NCBI RefSeq assembly: GCF_021353265.1 | Contig: NZ_JAJTWU010000007.1 | Coordinates: forward strand, 310,001-374,000 | Source of the DNA: Pelomonas cellulosilytica | GTDB lineage: Bacteria > Pseudomonadota > Gammaproteobacteria > Burkholderiales > Burkholderiaceae_C | Reading direction: 5' to 3' | DNA length: 64,000 nt | Part shown: one piece after another, positions 25,451-34,304 of the stretch | Layout of the letters: every line of letters starts with the position of its first letter | How positions within the stretch are numbered: the first letter of the stretch is position 1 | The notes under the pieces: generated by a model | What the model was told of the DNA's origin: nothing | Database searches by the model: none | Seen by the model: only the letters and a program-made list of their open reading frames with translations | Position numbers and translations under genes: made by a program

Positions 25451-25915
25451 ATGAGACAGCTCCTCCTCGCCTCCTCCGTACTGGTACTGGCAGCCACCGC
25501 ACGTGCCGACGTGAACTGCAAGTTCGGCGACGTCGCCTTCGCTTCGGCCGACGTGCAGACCCTGTTCCAGTACTCGGCCAGCGGAGAACGCGGCAAGTCC
25601 GGCAAGGTCTCGTTCTTCCGCCTCATGGCCCACGATGGCAGCACCCCGTCGAGCAGCATCGAGCTGAAGACCGTGGACGTCATGAAGCCCGGCGACTTCG
25701 ACCTGGCGAAGGAAGCAGGCTGGACGTCCGTCATCCGTCTGCACGGCAAGATGCAGCGAGTGACCGGCGGCAAGTTCTCGTTCACGCGCTTCGAGGTCAG
25801 CGGCTCACGCGGCCACGCGGCCGGCACGCTGGTCTTCAAGACAGCCTCCACCGAAGGCAGCTGCGCGTTCGACGTCGACGTGCAGGCAGTCGATCGCGAC
25901 AGCCTGCCGCACTGA
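25451..25915 (+). CDS. Exported protein of unknown function in the nitrate locus
   Basis: A 154-residue protein with signal peptide MRQLLLASSVLVLAATARA and a mature beta-rich part starting DVNCKFGDVAF. Two cysteines (near the mature N-terminus and in GSCAFDVDV) could form a disulphide in the periplasm. I do not recognise the family, and it does not look like YceI or a known nitrate protein. It starts 51 bp past narK on the same strand, with a GC hairpin (25403-25437) between; it may be read with narK. Confidence 0.65.
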   Translation: MRQLLLASSVLVLAATARADVNCKFGDVAFASADVQTLFQYSASGERGKSGKVSFFRLMAHDGSTPSSSIELKTVDVMKPGDFDLAKEAGWTSVIRLHGKMQRVTGGKFSFTRFEVSGSRGHAAGTLVFKTASTEGSCAFDVDVQAVDRDSLPH

Positions 25916-25916
25916 C

Positions 25917-27677
25917 TCACCTCGGCAGGAACAGCAGCCAGGCAATCAGCAACAGATTGAACAGCACCGACACGCCGAAAGCGATCTTCCACGTCGTCGC
26001 CGGGTCGTGGCCGCTGCCGCCATGGCGCGGCACCCGCGCAGCTGCCGCATGGTCGCGCGCTGCGCTGCGGTCCAGCGCAAGCAGCAGTTCCTCCGCCGTC
26101 TCGAAACGTGCCTTGGCGTCGCGGGCGATGGCGCGCATGACGACGCGGTCCAGCGGCATCGGCACGCTGGGCTGCAGCCGGCTGACGCTGACCGGGTCGC
26201 GTCGGTAGCGGGCCAACTGGTAGGGCTCGATCTCGCCATAGGGCAGCCGGCCGGTCAGCGCCTGGTAGAGCGTGACGCCCAGCGCGAACAGGTCGGAGCC
26301 GGCATCCGGCGGCTGCGGCGGGTCCTGCCACTGCTCGGGGTTGATGTAGCTGGGCGTGCCGGCGTGCAGCTCACGCGCGACGGCGGACGAGCGCCGGCTC
26401 AGCGCGACGCCAAGGTCCAGCACGCGCCACTGGCCGTCGTCGCCGAGGTGCAGGTTGGCGGGCTTGAGGTCGCGGTGGACGACGTCCGCAGCGTGCAGCA
26501 GGCTCAGCGACCGCGCCACCGCCTGCCCCAGCGCCAGCGCCTGGGTCGCGTCCAGCGGGCCATTGGCGAGCAGCTGCTCCAGCGTGCGGCCCTGGTGCCA
26601 GTCGAACACCGCATAGAAATGCGTCGCGCCGTCGGCTGGCGCGTGCACGCGAACGAAACCGCTGTCCGCTGACGAACCCGCACCGCGGCGGCTGCGCGGC
26701 GCCTCGGCCAGCCGCAGGCCCAGCCAGATCTCGTGGGCCAGCAAGGCGCGCTCCTCGGGATCGTCGGCGCGGCCGGGGCGCAACATCTTCAGCGCAACGA
26801 GCCGGCCGGTGGCGAGCTCGCGCGCCTGCAGCAGCCGGTGCACGCCGTTGTCCGCAACCAGCGCGGTGACGCTGTAGCCGTCCAGCACCGCGCCCACGCG
26901 CAACGGCCCGGGGCTCGGCAAACGGCGGCCCAGGTCCGCCAGATCGTCCAGCCCCGGATCGGCCAGGTCTTTCACATCCAGCACCAGGGCCGTCGCGTTG
27001 TCGTGGCTGCCAGCGGCGAGTGCGGCGGCGGTGAGCGCATCGGCGGCCGCCTGCGCACTGGTGCTGCCGCGCAGCAGGTCGGCAATCTGCCGGCTGCGCA
27101 GCACGCCATGCACGCCATCGCTGGTCAGCAGCAGCCGGTCGCCCACCTTCAGCTCGCCGGCGCTGTGGTCCAACCGCAGCGCGTCATCCAGGCCCAGCGC
27201 ACGCGTGAGACCGGCGAAATCACGACGCTCCAGCCGGTGGTCCTGCGTCAGCAGCAGGCACTCCCCGTCGCGCAGCAGCCAGGCCCGGCTGTCGCCCACG
27301 TGGGCCAGCGCATAGCGACGCCCGCGCAGTGCGACGGCGGTCAGCGTCGTCAGCGCTTCGCGCGGCTGGCCGTCGGGGCCGGGGCGCCGGTTGTGCGCGG
27401 CGAGCCAGGCGTTCTGGTGGCCCAGCAACCGGTCCAGCACGACGCTGGCGTCCCAGTCGGCTGGCACCGCATGGAAGTCGCGCAGCAGGCTCATCACCGA
27501 CGTCTGCGCCGCCATAAGCCCGTCGCCGGTCTCGCTGCCGCTGACGCCATCGGCCAGCGCCGCCACCCAGCCGCGCTCGGCTTCGTGGGGCGCAGGGGCC
27601 TGCACGCCCGCGAAGTCTTCATTGCGCGGGCGCCTGCCTTGCAGGCTGGACAAGCCGGTGTCGAGTTCGAAGCGCAT
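25917..27677 (-). CDS. Fused PP2C-type phosphatase and Ser/Thr protein kinase
   Basis: A 586-residue bifunctional signalling protein. The start is MRFELDTGLSSLQGRRPRNEDF at 27677; the frame extends upstream but this is where homology to PP2C begins. Residues 1-235 are the phosphatase (RNEDFAGV, ALADGVSGSETGDG, HVGDSRAWLL, LTSDGVHGVL, GSHDNATALVLDV). Residues 255-530 are a Hanks-type kinase: VALKMLRPG with the ATP Lys, VVHRDLKPANLHL, VLDLGVALS in place of DFG, and GTPSYINPEQW. A C-terminal anchor (FGVSVLFNLLLIAWLLF) holds it in the membrane. It sits between narK and the nasA operon, and this fused form is known from nitrate loci of related bacteria, but its target is unknown. Confidence 0.88.
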   Translation of the reverse strand: MRFELDTGLSSLQGRRPRNEDFAGVQAPAPHEAERGWVAALADGVSGSETGDGLMAAQTSVMSLLRDFHAVPADWDASVVLDRLLGHQNAWLAAHNRRPGPDGQPREALTTLTAVALRGRRYALAHVGDSRAWLLRDGECLLLTQDHRLERRDFAGLTRALGLDDALRLDHSAGELKVGDRLLLTSDGVHGVLRSRQIADLLRGSTSAQAAADALTAAALAAGSHDNATALVLDVKDLADPGLDDLADLGRRLPSPGPLRVGAVLDGYSVTALVADNGVHRLLQARELATGRLVALKMLRPGRADDPEERALLAHEIWLGLRLAEAPRSRRGAGSSADSGFVRVHAPADGATHFYAVFDWHQGRTLEQLLANGPLDATQALALGQAVARSLSLLHAADVVHRDLKPANLHLGDDGQWRVLDLGVALSRRSSAVARELHAGTPSYINPEQWQDPPQPPDAGSDLFALGVTLYQALTGRLPYGEIEPYQLARYRRDPVSVSRLQPSVPMPLDRVVMRAIARDAKARFETAEELLLALDRSAARDHAAAARVPRHGGSGHDPATTWKIAFGVSVLFNLLLIAWLLFLPR

Positions 27678-27731
27678 GAGCGAGCGGGCGACCCGCGGTG
27701 ACGTGAGGTCCCGATGTTGGTGCGATTTCAG

Positions 27732-27745
27732 GGGTGAGTGCACCC
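27732..27745. promoter_or_regulatory. Palindrome upstream of the nasA operon, candidate enhancer site
   Basis: GGGTG-AGTG-CACCC is a perfect inverted repeat, nested inside a wider pair GGTGCG (27719-27724) and CGCACC (27745-27750). It lies about 95 bp before the sigma-54 promoter, the right distance for an NtrC-type activator. The arms resemble the GGTGC/GCACC halves of NtrC sites, but the match is only partial. Confidence 0.4.
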
Positions 27746-27829
27746 GCACCGAGCGCAAAACCGCTTCGGCGTGGGGCGCCGCCAGGCGTTTTGCACGCTG
27801 CGGCCAGAGAAAAAGGCCAGCCTCATCGC

Positions 27830-27844
27830 TGGCACATCGCTTGC
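27830..27844 (+). promoter_or_regulatory. Sigma-54 promoter of the nitrate reductase operon
   Basis: TGGCACATCGCTTGC matches the RpoN consensus at every fixed position (TGGCAC, four-base spacer after the purine, TTGC). Transcription would start near 27855, leaving a leader of about 30 bases with GAGGT before ATG 27887. The short leader leaves no room for an ANTAR target, so this operon is likely controlled at initiation. Confidence 0.75.
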
Positions 27845-27886
27845 GGAGCAAGTGGCAGACCAGCTCGCTGTTTTTGAGGTGCAGGC

Positions 27887-29113
27887 ATGAAAAAGATGAA
27901 GCTCGTGATGGTGGGCAACGGCATGGCCGGCGTGCGCACGCTCGAGGAGCTGCTGAAGACCGCGCCCGGCCTCTATGACATCACCGTCTTCGGGGCCGAG
28001 CCGCACCCGAACTACAACCGCATCCTGTTGTCACCGGTGCTGGCGGGCGAGCAGACGCTCGACGAGATCGTCCTCCACCCGCTGAGCTGGTACGAGCAGC
28101 ACGGCATCACGCTGCACTTGGGCAAGACCGTCACGCAGGTCGACCGCATGCGCCGGCGCGTCATGGCCGAGGACGGCACAACGGCCGACTACGACCGCCT
28201 GTTGATCGCCACCGGCTCCACGCCGTTCATCCCGCCGGTGCCCGGCAAGACGCTGGAGGGCGTCATCGCCTACCGCGACATCGCCGACACGAACGCGATG
28301 ATCGAAGCCGCGGCGAGATTCAGGCACGCCGTCGTCATCGGCGGCGGCCTGCTGGGGCTGGAAGCGGCCAACGGCCTGATGCTGCGCGGCATGCAGGTGA
28401 CGGTGGTGCACCTGACCGGCACGCTGATGGAGCGCCAGCTCGACACAGTGGCCGGCGACCTGCTGCGCCAATCGCTCGCAGACCGCGGCTTACGCTTCAT
28501 GCTCGGCGCGCAGACCCAGGCGCTGCTGCCCGGCGACACCGGGCGCGTGCGCGCCGTGCAGCTCAAGACCTCGGCTGGCGACATCGTCGAAGTGCCCGCG
28601 GACCTCGTCGTCATGGCCGCCGGCATCCGCCCGAACACGGCGCTCGCGGAAAGCGCAGGCCTGCTGTGCAACCGCGGCATCGTGGTGACCGACACGCTGC
28701 AGACCGTCACCGACCCGCGCGTGTACGCCGTCGGCGAATGTGCAGCCCACCGCGGCATTGCCTACGGGCTCGTGGCGCCGCTGTTCGAGCAGGGCCAAGT
28801 GTGCGCGACGCACTTGGCCCAGTCCGGCATCGGCCGCTACCTCGGCTCGTCGGTCAGCACCAAGCTCAAGGTGACCGGCATCGACCTGTTCTCGGCCGGC
28901 AACTTCACCGGTGGCCCCGGCACCGAGGTGATCGTCATGAGCGACCCTATCGCCGGCGTCTACAAGAAGCTCGTCATCCAGGACGACCGGCTCGTCGGCG
29001 CCTGCCTGTATGGCGACACGGTGGACGGCGGCTGGTACTTCAAGCTGCTGCGCGAGGGCCGCAACATCGCCGACATCCGCGACACGCTGATGTTCGGCGA
29101 GCAGGCCGCATGA
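27887..29113 (+). CDS. FAD/NAD(P)H-dependent reductase for nitrate reductase (NirB N-terminal/NasC type)
   Basis: A 408-residue flavoprotein that matches only the FAD/NAD part of NirB and the NasC electron-transfer subunit. FAD motif VMVGNGMAGVRTLEELL is at the N-terminus, ATGSTPFIPPVPG follows, NAD motif VVIGGGLLGLEAANGL is at about residue 147, and VYAVGECAAHRG binds FAD. The siroheme/[4Fe-4S] domain of nitrite reductase is absent, so it should pass electrons from NAD(P)H to NasA. It overlaps nasA by 4 bp (ATGA). It is the first gene of the sigma-54 operon. Confidence 0.85.
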   Translation: MKKMKLVMVGNGMAGVRTLEELLKTAPGLYDITVFGAEPHPNYNRILLSPVLAGEQTLDEIVLHPLSWYEQHGITLHLGKTVTQVDRMRRRVMAEDGTTADYDRLLIATGSTPFIPPVPGKTLEGVIAYRDIADTNAMIEAAARFRHAVVIGGGLLGLEAANGLMLRGMQVTVVHLTGTLMERQLDTVAGDLLRQSLADRGLRFMLGAQTQALLPGDTGRVRAVQLKTSAGDIVEVPADLVVMAAGIRPNTALAESAGLLCNRGIVVTDTLQTVTDPRVYAVGECAAHRGIAYGLVAPLFEQGQVCATHLAQSGIGRYLGSSVSTKLKVTGIDLFSAGNFTGGPGTEVIVMSDPIAGVYKKLVIQDDRLVGACLYGDTVDGGWYFKLLREGRNIADIRDTLMFGEQAA

Positions 29114-31869
29114 GCATGCGCGAGACAAAGTCCACCTGCCCCTACTGCGGTGTCGGCTGCGGCGTCGTCATCGAGCACGATGGCGCGCAGATCACCGGCG
29201 TGCGCGGCGACCCCGACCACCCGGCCAACTTCGGCCGGCTGTGCACCAAGGGCACCAACCTGCACCTGACGGCCACGCCGGTCGTGCTGCAGCACCAGCG
29301 CCTGCGCGAACCGCAGAAGCGTGAAGCCCGGGGAATGACGCCCTCGGCCCTCACGTGGGACGAGGCCAACCGCGAGATCGCCGACAAGCTGCTGGCCATC
29401 CGCGCCGCGCACGGCCCCGACGCCATCGGCATCTACATCTCCGGCCAGCTGTTGACCGAGGATTACCACGCGTTCAACAAGCTGGCCCGCGCCGTCATCG
29501 GTACGCCGCACATCGACTCCAACTCGCGGCTGTGCATGAGCTCCGCCGTCGTCGGCTACAAGCAGGCGCTGGGCGCAGACGCACCGCCGTGCAGCTACGA
29601 GGACATCGAGGCCGCCGACTGCGTGCTCGTCAGCGGCGCCAACCCGGCCTGGGCGCATCCCATCCTGTTCCGCCGGCTGGAGGCCGCGCGTGCAGCCAAG
29701 CCCGGACACAAACTCATCGTCATCGACCCGCGCCGCACCGAGACCGCCGAGCTGGCCGACCTGCACCTGCAGATCCGCCCTGGCACCGACGTGGCGCTGT
29801 GCCACGGCCTGCTGCACGCGATCATCTGGCAGGGCTGGACGAACGACGCCTTCATCGCCCGCTCGACCGACGGCTTCGCGGCGCTGAAGGTCCTCGTGCG
29901 CGACTGGACGCCCGCGCGCGCCGCCGAGGTGTGCGGCGTGAAGGAAGCCGACCTCTGGCTCGCCGCCGAGTGGTTCGCCACATCGCCCGCCTCGCTCAGC
30001 CTGTATTGCCAGGGCCTGAACCAGAGCAGCAGCGGCACGGCCAAGAACACGGCGCTGATCAACCTGCACCTGGCCACCGGTCAGATCGGCCGCGCCGGCG
30101 CGGCCCCGTTCTCGCTGACAGGCCAGCCGAACGCGATGGGCGGTCGAGAAAGCGGCGGCATGGCCACCCTGCTGCCCGGCCACCGCGACCCGGGTGACGC
30201 GCAGGACTGGGCCGAGATGGCGGCGCTTTGGGGCGTGAGCGACCTGCCCAACCGGCGCGGCCACACGGCCGTGGAGATGTTCGAGGCGGCCGCCCGCGGC
30301 GAGATCAAGGCGCTGTGGATTGCCTGTACGAACCCGGCCCAGTCGATGCCCGACCAGGCCACCGTGCGTGCCGCGCTGGAGCGCTGCGAGCTGGTAATCC
30401 TGCAAGAGGCCTTCGCCCACACGGCCACCGCGCGCTACGCCGACTACCTGCTGCCCGCGGCCACCTGGGGCGAGAAGGACGGCACCGTGACGAACAGCGA
30501 GCGGCGCATCAGCCGTGTGCGTGCCGCCATACCACCCACCGGCGAGGCCCGCGCGGACTGGCGCATCGTGCGCGACATCGCGGCGCTCATCGACGCCGGC
30601 CTGTCGCGCGCCCCGCGCCTGGCGGCCGACAGCGCCGAGGCGTTGTGGCTGGAACACCGCGAGGCCACGCGCGGCCGCGATCTGGACATCACCGGCCTGT
30701 CATGGATCACACTGGACACCGAGGGCCCGCAGCAGTGGCCCTACGTCGCTGGCCCAACGGCGCGGCTCTACACCGATGGCCGCTTCGCCACGGCCGACGG
30801 CCGCGCGCGCTTCATCACGCGGCCGTTCCAGCCGACGGCCGAAGCCACATCGCCCGAACTGCCGTTCGCGCTGACCACCGGCCGCCTGCGCGACCAGTGG
30901 CACGGAATGAGCCGCAGCGGCAGCGTGCCGCGTCTCTTTGCGCATGAGGGCCGGCCCGTCGTGCGCCTCCACCCCGACGATGCCACCCACCTGCACCTGG
31001 CCGACGGCCAGCTCGTCCGCGTGCGCTCACGCCGCGGCGATGTCGTGCTGCCGCTGAAGCTCGACGGCAACGTCGCCCCCACGGGCGCCGACATTGCGAT
31101 GCACTGGGGCGACGAATTCATCGGTGCGCAGCTGGGCATCAACGCAGTCACGCAGGGCGCGTTCTGTGCCGACTCCAAGCAACCGGAGCTGAAGTTCAGC
31201 GCCGTCGCCATCGAACCGGTAGACCTCCCCTGGCGGCTGAGTGCCTGCGCCTGGGTGGCTGCAGGCGAAGGACCGGCGCTGCGCGAACGGCTGCGCGCAC
31301 TGATGCCGCGCTTCGGCTACGCGCACTGCTTGCCGGAGCCCGGCAGGCCGAACCACGGAGAGAAGGTCGGCTGGGTGTTCGAGGCCGCCTGCGCGGCGGC
31401 GCCCGCCCCGGCGCTGGTGGACGAACTGGTCGCCTCGCTCGGGCTCAATACCCCCGCCGTGCTGCGCTACGCCGACGTGCAGCGCGGCCGTCTGCGCCTG
31501 CTGGCGCTGGACAGTGGCAACCCGCAAACCGCCCCGCTGCGGGCGCTGCTTCGCGTGGGCCCACACGACGAAGGCGCCTGGCTGGTGGATCTGTGGCGCG
31601 AGCGTACTGCGGCCGCCACGCTGGGCCGCGGGCTGCTGTCGCCCGATGCGCCGTCCACCAACGGCGCGGCCCTGGCCAGCCCGCAGGTCTGCAATTGCTT
31701 TGACGTGCGCGAGGACGTCATCCGGCTGACGCTCGCCCGCTGCAGCGGCACGCCGGCCGAACGCCTGACGCAGCTGCAGAGCGAGAAGCGCTGCGGCACG
31801 CAATGCGGCTCCTGCCTGCCGGCACTGCGGCGACTGGTGGCCACGACCCCCGAGGAGGTACCTGCATGA
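29110..31869 (+). CDS. nasA: Assimilatory nitrate reductase catalytic subunit
   Basis: A 919-residue cytoplasmic molybdoenzyme reducing nitrate to nitrite. An N-terminal [4Fe-4S] site uses C10, C13, C17 and C45 (CPYCGVGC, LCTKG). The Mo-bisMGD domains follow, with SNSRLCMSSAVVGYK holding the likely Mo-ligand Cys and QGLNQSSSGTAKNTALINLHLATG typical of NasA. A C-terminal BFD-like [2Fe-2S] domain (CNCFDVREDVIRL to RCGTQCGSCLPAL) should accept electrons from the FAD partner. The start ATG 29110 overlaps the upstream stop; the long open frame before it is a shadow. Confidence 0.95.
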   Translation: MSMRETKSTCPYCGVGCGVVIEHDGAQITGVRGDPDHPANFGRLCTKGTNLHLTATPVVLQHQRLREPQKREARGMTPSALTWDEANREIADKLLAIRAAHGPDAIGIYISGQLLTEDYHAFNKLARAVIGTPHIDSNSRLCMSSAVVGYKQALGADAPPCSYEDIEAADCVLVSGANPAWAHPILFRRLEAARAAKPGHKLIVIDPRRTETAELADLHLQIRPGTDVALCHGLLHAIIWQGWTNDAFIARSTDGFAALKVLVRDWTPARAAEVCGVKEADLWLAAEWFATSPASLSLYCQGLNQSSSGTAKNTALINLHLATGQIGRAGAAPFSLTGQPNAMGGRESGGMATLLPGHRDPGDAQDWAEMAALWGVSDLPNRRGHTAVEMFEAAARGEIKALWIACTNPAQSMPDQATVRAALERCELVILQEAFAHTATARYADYLLPAATWGEKDGTVTNSERRISRVRAAIPPTGEARADWRIVRDIAALIDAGLSRAPRLAADSAEALWLEHREATRGRDLDITGLSWITLDTEGPQQWPYVAGPTARLYTDGRFATADGRARFITRPFQPTAEATSPELPFALTTGRLRDQWHGMSRSGSVPRLFAHEGRPVVRLHPDDATHLHLADGQLVRVRSRRGDVVLPLKLDGNVAPTGADIAMHWGDEFIGAQLGINAVTQGAFCADSKQPELKFSAVAIEPVDLPWRLSACAWVAAGEGPALRERLRALMPRFGYAHCLPEPGRPNHGEKVGWVFEAACAAAPAPALVDELVASLGLNTPAVLRYADVQRGRLRLLALDSGNPQTAPLRALLRVGPHDEGAWLVDLWRERTAAATLGRGLLSPDAPSTNGAALASPQVCNCFDVREDVIRLTLARCSGTPAERLTQLQSEKRCGTQCGSCLPALRRLVATTPEEVPA

Positions 31870-32693
31870 CGCTTCCCATCGTCTCCCTGGTCGGCGCCGG
31901 GCCCGGCGACCCAGAGCTGCTGACCATGCGCGCCGTCAAACGTATCGAGGCCGCCGACGTCGTGCTGGCCGACGACCTCGTCGACCCACGCGTGCTGGCG
32001 CTGGTGAAGGGCCGGCTGCTGCGCGTCGGCAAGCGGGGCGGCTGGCCCAAGCTCCCTCGCCAGCAAGAGTTGACGATCCCCCAAGGGGACGCGCAGCCGC
32101 CTTGGGAGCGGCCCGGCAGCTGCATCTCCACCGACCAGCACTTCATCCACGCGCTGATGATCCGCGAGGCCCGCGCCGGCCATCGCGTCGTGCGGCTGAA
32201 GGGCGGCGATCCGTTCGTCTTCGGCCGTGGCGGCGAGGAGGTCGACGCGCTGCGCGAAGCCGGCATCGACGTGGAGGTGGTCAGCGGTCTCACCAGCGGC
32301 ATCGCTGGCCCAGCGGCCGTCGGCATCCCGGTGACGGACCGGCGCGCCAGCCCTGGCGTCATCCTCGTGACCGGCCACCCCGGCGACGGCCGCGCGGAGC
32401 CCGACTGGCCGGCCCTTGCCCGCACCGGCCTAACCCTCGTCATCTACATGGGTGTGGCTCGCGCCAGCCATATCGGCGCGCAACTGCTCGCAGCCGGCCT
32501 GCGCGCCGACCTGCCGGCCGCCGTCATCAGCGCAGCGCACACGGCACAACAGCGCCACGCGGTCACGACGCTCGCCGACCTGGCCGACTGCATCGCGCGG
32601 GAGCGGCTGCCGAGCCCGGCGCTGCTCGTCATCGGCGAGGTGGCCGCGCACGCGTCGGCCGCCGAGCTGGGCGCGCTGGCGCGCTCCGCCTGA
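31866..32693 (+). CDS. cobA: Uroporphyrinogen-III C-methyltransferase with in-frame insertion
   Basis: A 275-residue SAM-dependent enzyme making precorrin-2, the siroheme precursor for nitrite reductase. Marks: [61 protein letters not shown] and VIYMGVA. Its start overlaps the nasA stop by 4 bp. The loop usually read as KRGG-C.STPQ-F is split: 26 extra residues stand between KRGG and CISTDQHF (coded at 32043-32120). They contain a C-run/G-run palindrome like those found between genes. The frame is kept, so the enzyme may still fold. Last gene of the nasA operon. Confidence 0.92.
   Translation: MTLPIVSLVGAGPGDPELLTMRAVKRIEAADVVLADDLVDPRVLALVKGRLLRVGKRGGWPKLPRQQELTIPQGDAQPPWERPGSCISTDQHFIHALMIREARAGHRVVRLKGGDPFVFGRGGEEVDALREAGIDVEVVSGLTSGIAGPAAVGIPVTDRRASPGVILVTGHPGDGRAEPDWPALARTGLTLVIYMGVARASHIGAQLLAAGLRADLPAAVISAAHTAQQRHAVTTLADLADCIARERLPSPALLVIGEVAAHASAAELGALARSA
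32043..32120 (+). repeat. 78-bp in-frame insertion in cobA with REP-like palindrome
   Basis: This segment codes for 26 residues (WPKLPRQQ to ERPGS) absent from the usual uroporphyrinogen methyltransferase at this loop. Its core CCCCCAAGGGG (32078-32088) followed by ACGCGCAGCCG resembles the palindromes at 8774, 41897, 51991 and 55285. Its length is an exact multiple of three. Confidence 0.5.
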
Positions 32694-32775
32694 CCCGCGC
32701 ACGGCACGCAAACCCGGAGCGGGGCCACGCGGCCCTGCTGGTAGGCTGCGCGCCAACTCCACGCAGCGGCCTTCC

Positions 32776-33555
32776 ATGACCCTCCTGGCCATCGACATCG
32801 GCAACACCCGGCTCAAGTGGGCCGTCTACCCAGTGGGCGCCCGGCCCGGCAGCGCGCCGCTGCAGCACGGCGCTGTTTTCCTGGAAAACATCGACCGTTT
32901 GGCCGAGGAAGATTGGCAGGGCCTTGCGACGCCCACGCGCGTACTGGGCAGCAACGTCGCCGGCGACGCCGTACGCCGCCGCGTGGAAGACCAGATGGAG
33001 CACTGGGATCTGGCACCGCGCTGGGTCGTGCCGGCAGCCGAGGCCGCCGGCGTACGCAATGGCTACGACCACCCAGCCCGACTCGGCGCCGACCGCTGGG
33101 TGGCCGTCATCGGCGCCCACGCCCATGCACTCCAGCGCGGCTTCGACGGCCCGGTGCTGACCGTGATGGTGGGCACCGCCGTGACGGTGGACGCCCTGTC
33201 CACCGACGGCCAGTTCCTCGGCGGCCTCATCCTCCCCGGCCACGGCATCATGCTGCGCGCGCTCGAAGGCGGCACCGCGGGCCTGCGCGTGCCGACCGGC
33301 GAGGTGCGCGACTTCCCGACCAACACCAGCGATGCGCTGACGACCGGCGGCACCTTCGCCATCACCGGCGCCATCGAACGCATGCACCGCCTGCTGCGCC
33401 AGCGCGAGGGACGCGAGCCCCTTCTGCTGATGACCGGCGGCGCGGGGTGGAAGGTGGCGCCCGCGCTCGACGCGCCGCATGAACTCATCGAGGGGTTGAT
33501 CTTCGATGGGTTACTGGCGATCGAGGCGGGACGCTCAGCCGAGATGGCTCGCTAG
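32776..33555 (+). CDS. coaX: Type III pantothenate kinase
   Basis: A 259-residue enzyme for the first step of coenzyme A synthesis. Motifs: [15 protein letters not shown] for phosphate binding, [32 protein letters not shown] with the catalytic Asp nearby, and [22 protein letters not shown]. Length is usual for the family. The frame is open upstream, but ATG 32776 begins exactly at the conserved DIGN region. In many relatives coaX follows birA; here it follows cobA, after 82 bp. Confidence 0.93.
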   Translation: MTLLAIDIGNTRLKWAVYPVGARPGSAPLQHGAVFLENIDRLAEEDWQGLATPTRVLGSNVAGDAVRRRVEDQMEHWDLAPRWVVPAAEAAGVRNGYDHPARLGADRWVAVIGAHAHALQRGFDGPVLTVMVGTAVTVDALSTDGQFLGGLILPGHGIMLRALEGGTAGLRVPTGEVRDFPTNTSDALTTGGTFAITGAIERMHRLLRQREGREPLLLMTGGAGWKVAPALDAPHELIEGLIFDGLLAIEAGRSAEMAR

Positions 33556-33575
33556 GGCGGCCTCCAAAGCGTTGC

Positions 33576-34292
33576 CTAGGCTGGTGGAGCCGCATTCCAC
33601 TCGGCGCGTGCTGCGTCCACGTGCCGCTCGAACAACGGGTTCCGCCGCAACAGGGGCACGAAATGGAGCGCGAGCTGCCGGCCAGCCTCGCAATCGCTAG
33701 GGAAATGCACGCCTGCGATGACGCGGTTGTCCGCGACGACCGCCGCGGCCTGAAGCAGCGCCTGCTGCGTTTTCGGCGCCTGTGTGAACAGGCCGCCGAG
33801 CAGCAAGGCCACGGAGAAGGCCTGCGCCGCGTGCCCCGCCGGATACGCGGGATGCCCCGGCGTTTCGATGACCGGCCGTGGCAGTTGATCGCACGTCCGG
33901 TCAGGCCGAGCGCGGTTGATCAGCGCCTTCTGGAAGAACAGGCCTGGCTGCAAGTCGTAGAGCGCCAGCTTGATCATCCGCCAGGTTTCAGGCTTCTTTG
34001 ACTGCGACAGCTGCGCGTCCGGGACCGCGCCGGGCAGAACGGCCATGACTGGGGCGACGAGGCCGGTCCAGTCCTTCTCCTGATCGAGGATGTCGCGGAT
34101 GCGCTCTGGCGTCCTGATGGCCGGGGTGTTCTTGCGAGCGACGGCAACGCATTCCCCCTCCTCGTCTCCGGGCGGTGGCTTCAACGCGACGAGCTGCCCC
34201 CAGACCTGGGGGACGAAGTAGGTTTCCTGGCTCGCCAGGTCCAGGTAGTCCGGGTCCCAATCGCCGATCTGGAATCTCTTGTAGTGCGTCAT
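33576..34292 (-). CDS. PAP2-family phosphatase, no membrane segments
   Basis: A 238-residue member of the vanadium-haloperoxidase/PAP2 superfamily. The three phosphatase motifs are KALINRARPDR, YPAGHAAQAFSVALLLG and NRVIAGVHFPSDCEAGR. Apart from motif 2 it has no strong hydrophobic segment and no signal peptide, so it resembles class A acid phosphatases or a soluble haloperoxidase-like enzyme rather than membrane PAP2 proteins. GGAGGT sits just before ATG 34292 and overlaps the end of the upstream small gene, so the two are coupled. The substrate is unknown. Confidence 0.75.
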   Translation of the reverse strand: MTHYKRFQIGDWDPDYLDLASQETYFVPQVWGQLVALKPPPGDEEGECVAVARKNTPAIRTPERIRDILDQEKDWTGLVAPVMAVLPGAVPDAQLSQSKKPETWRMIKLALYDLQPGLFFQKALINRARPDRTCDQLPRPVIETPGHPAYPAGHAAQAFSVALLLGGLFTQAPKTQQALLQAAAVVADNRVIAGVHFPSDCEAGRQLALHFVPLLRRNPLFERHVDAARAEWNAAPPA

Positions 34293-34304
34293 GACAGACC
34301 TCCG

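Noticed and set aside
22999-26208. Open frame of 1069 codons on the plus strand
   Set aside because: It runs antisense to the ANTAR gene and through narK and the next gene in other frames; its composition is Arg/Ser/Ala-rich, as expected from GC-rich shadow frames.
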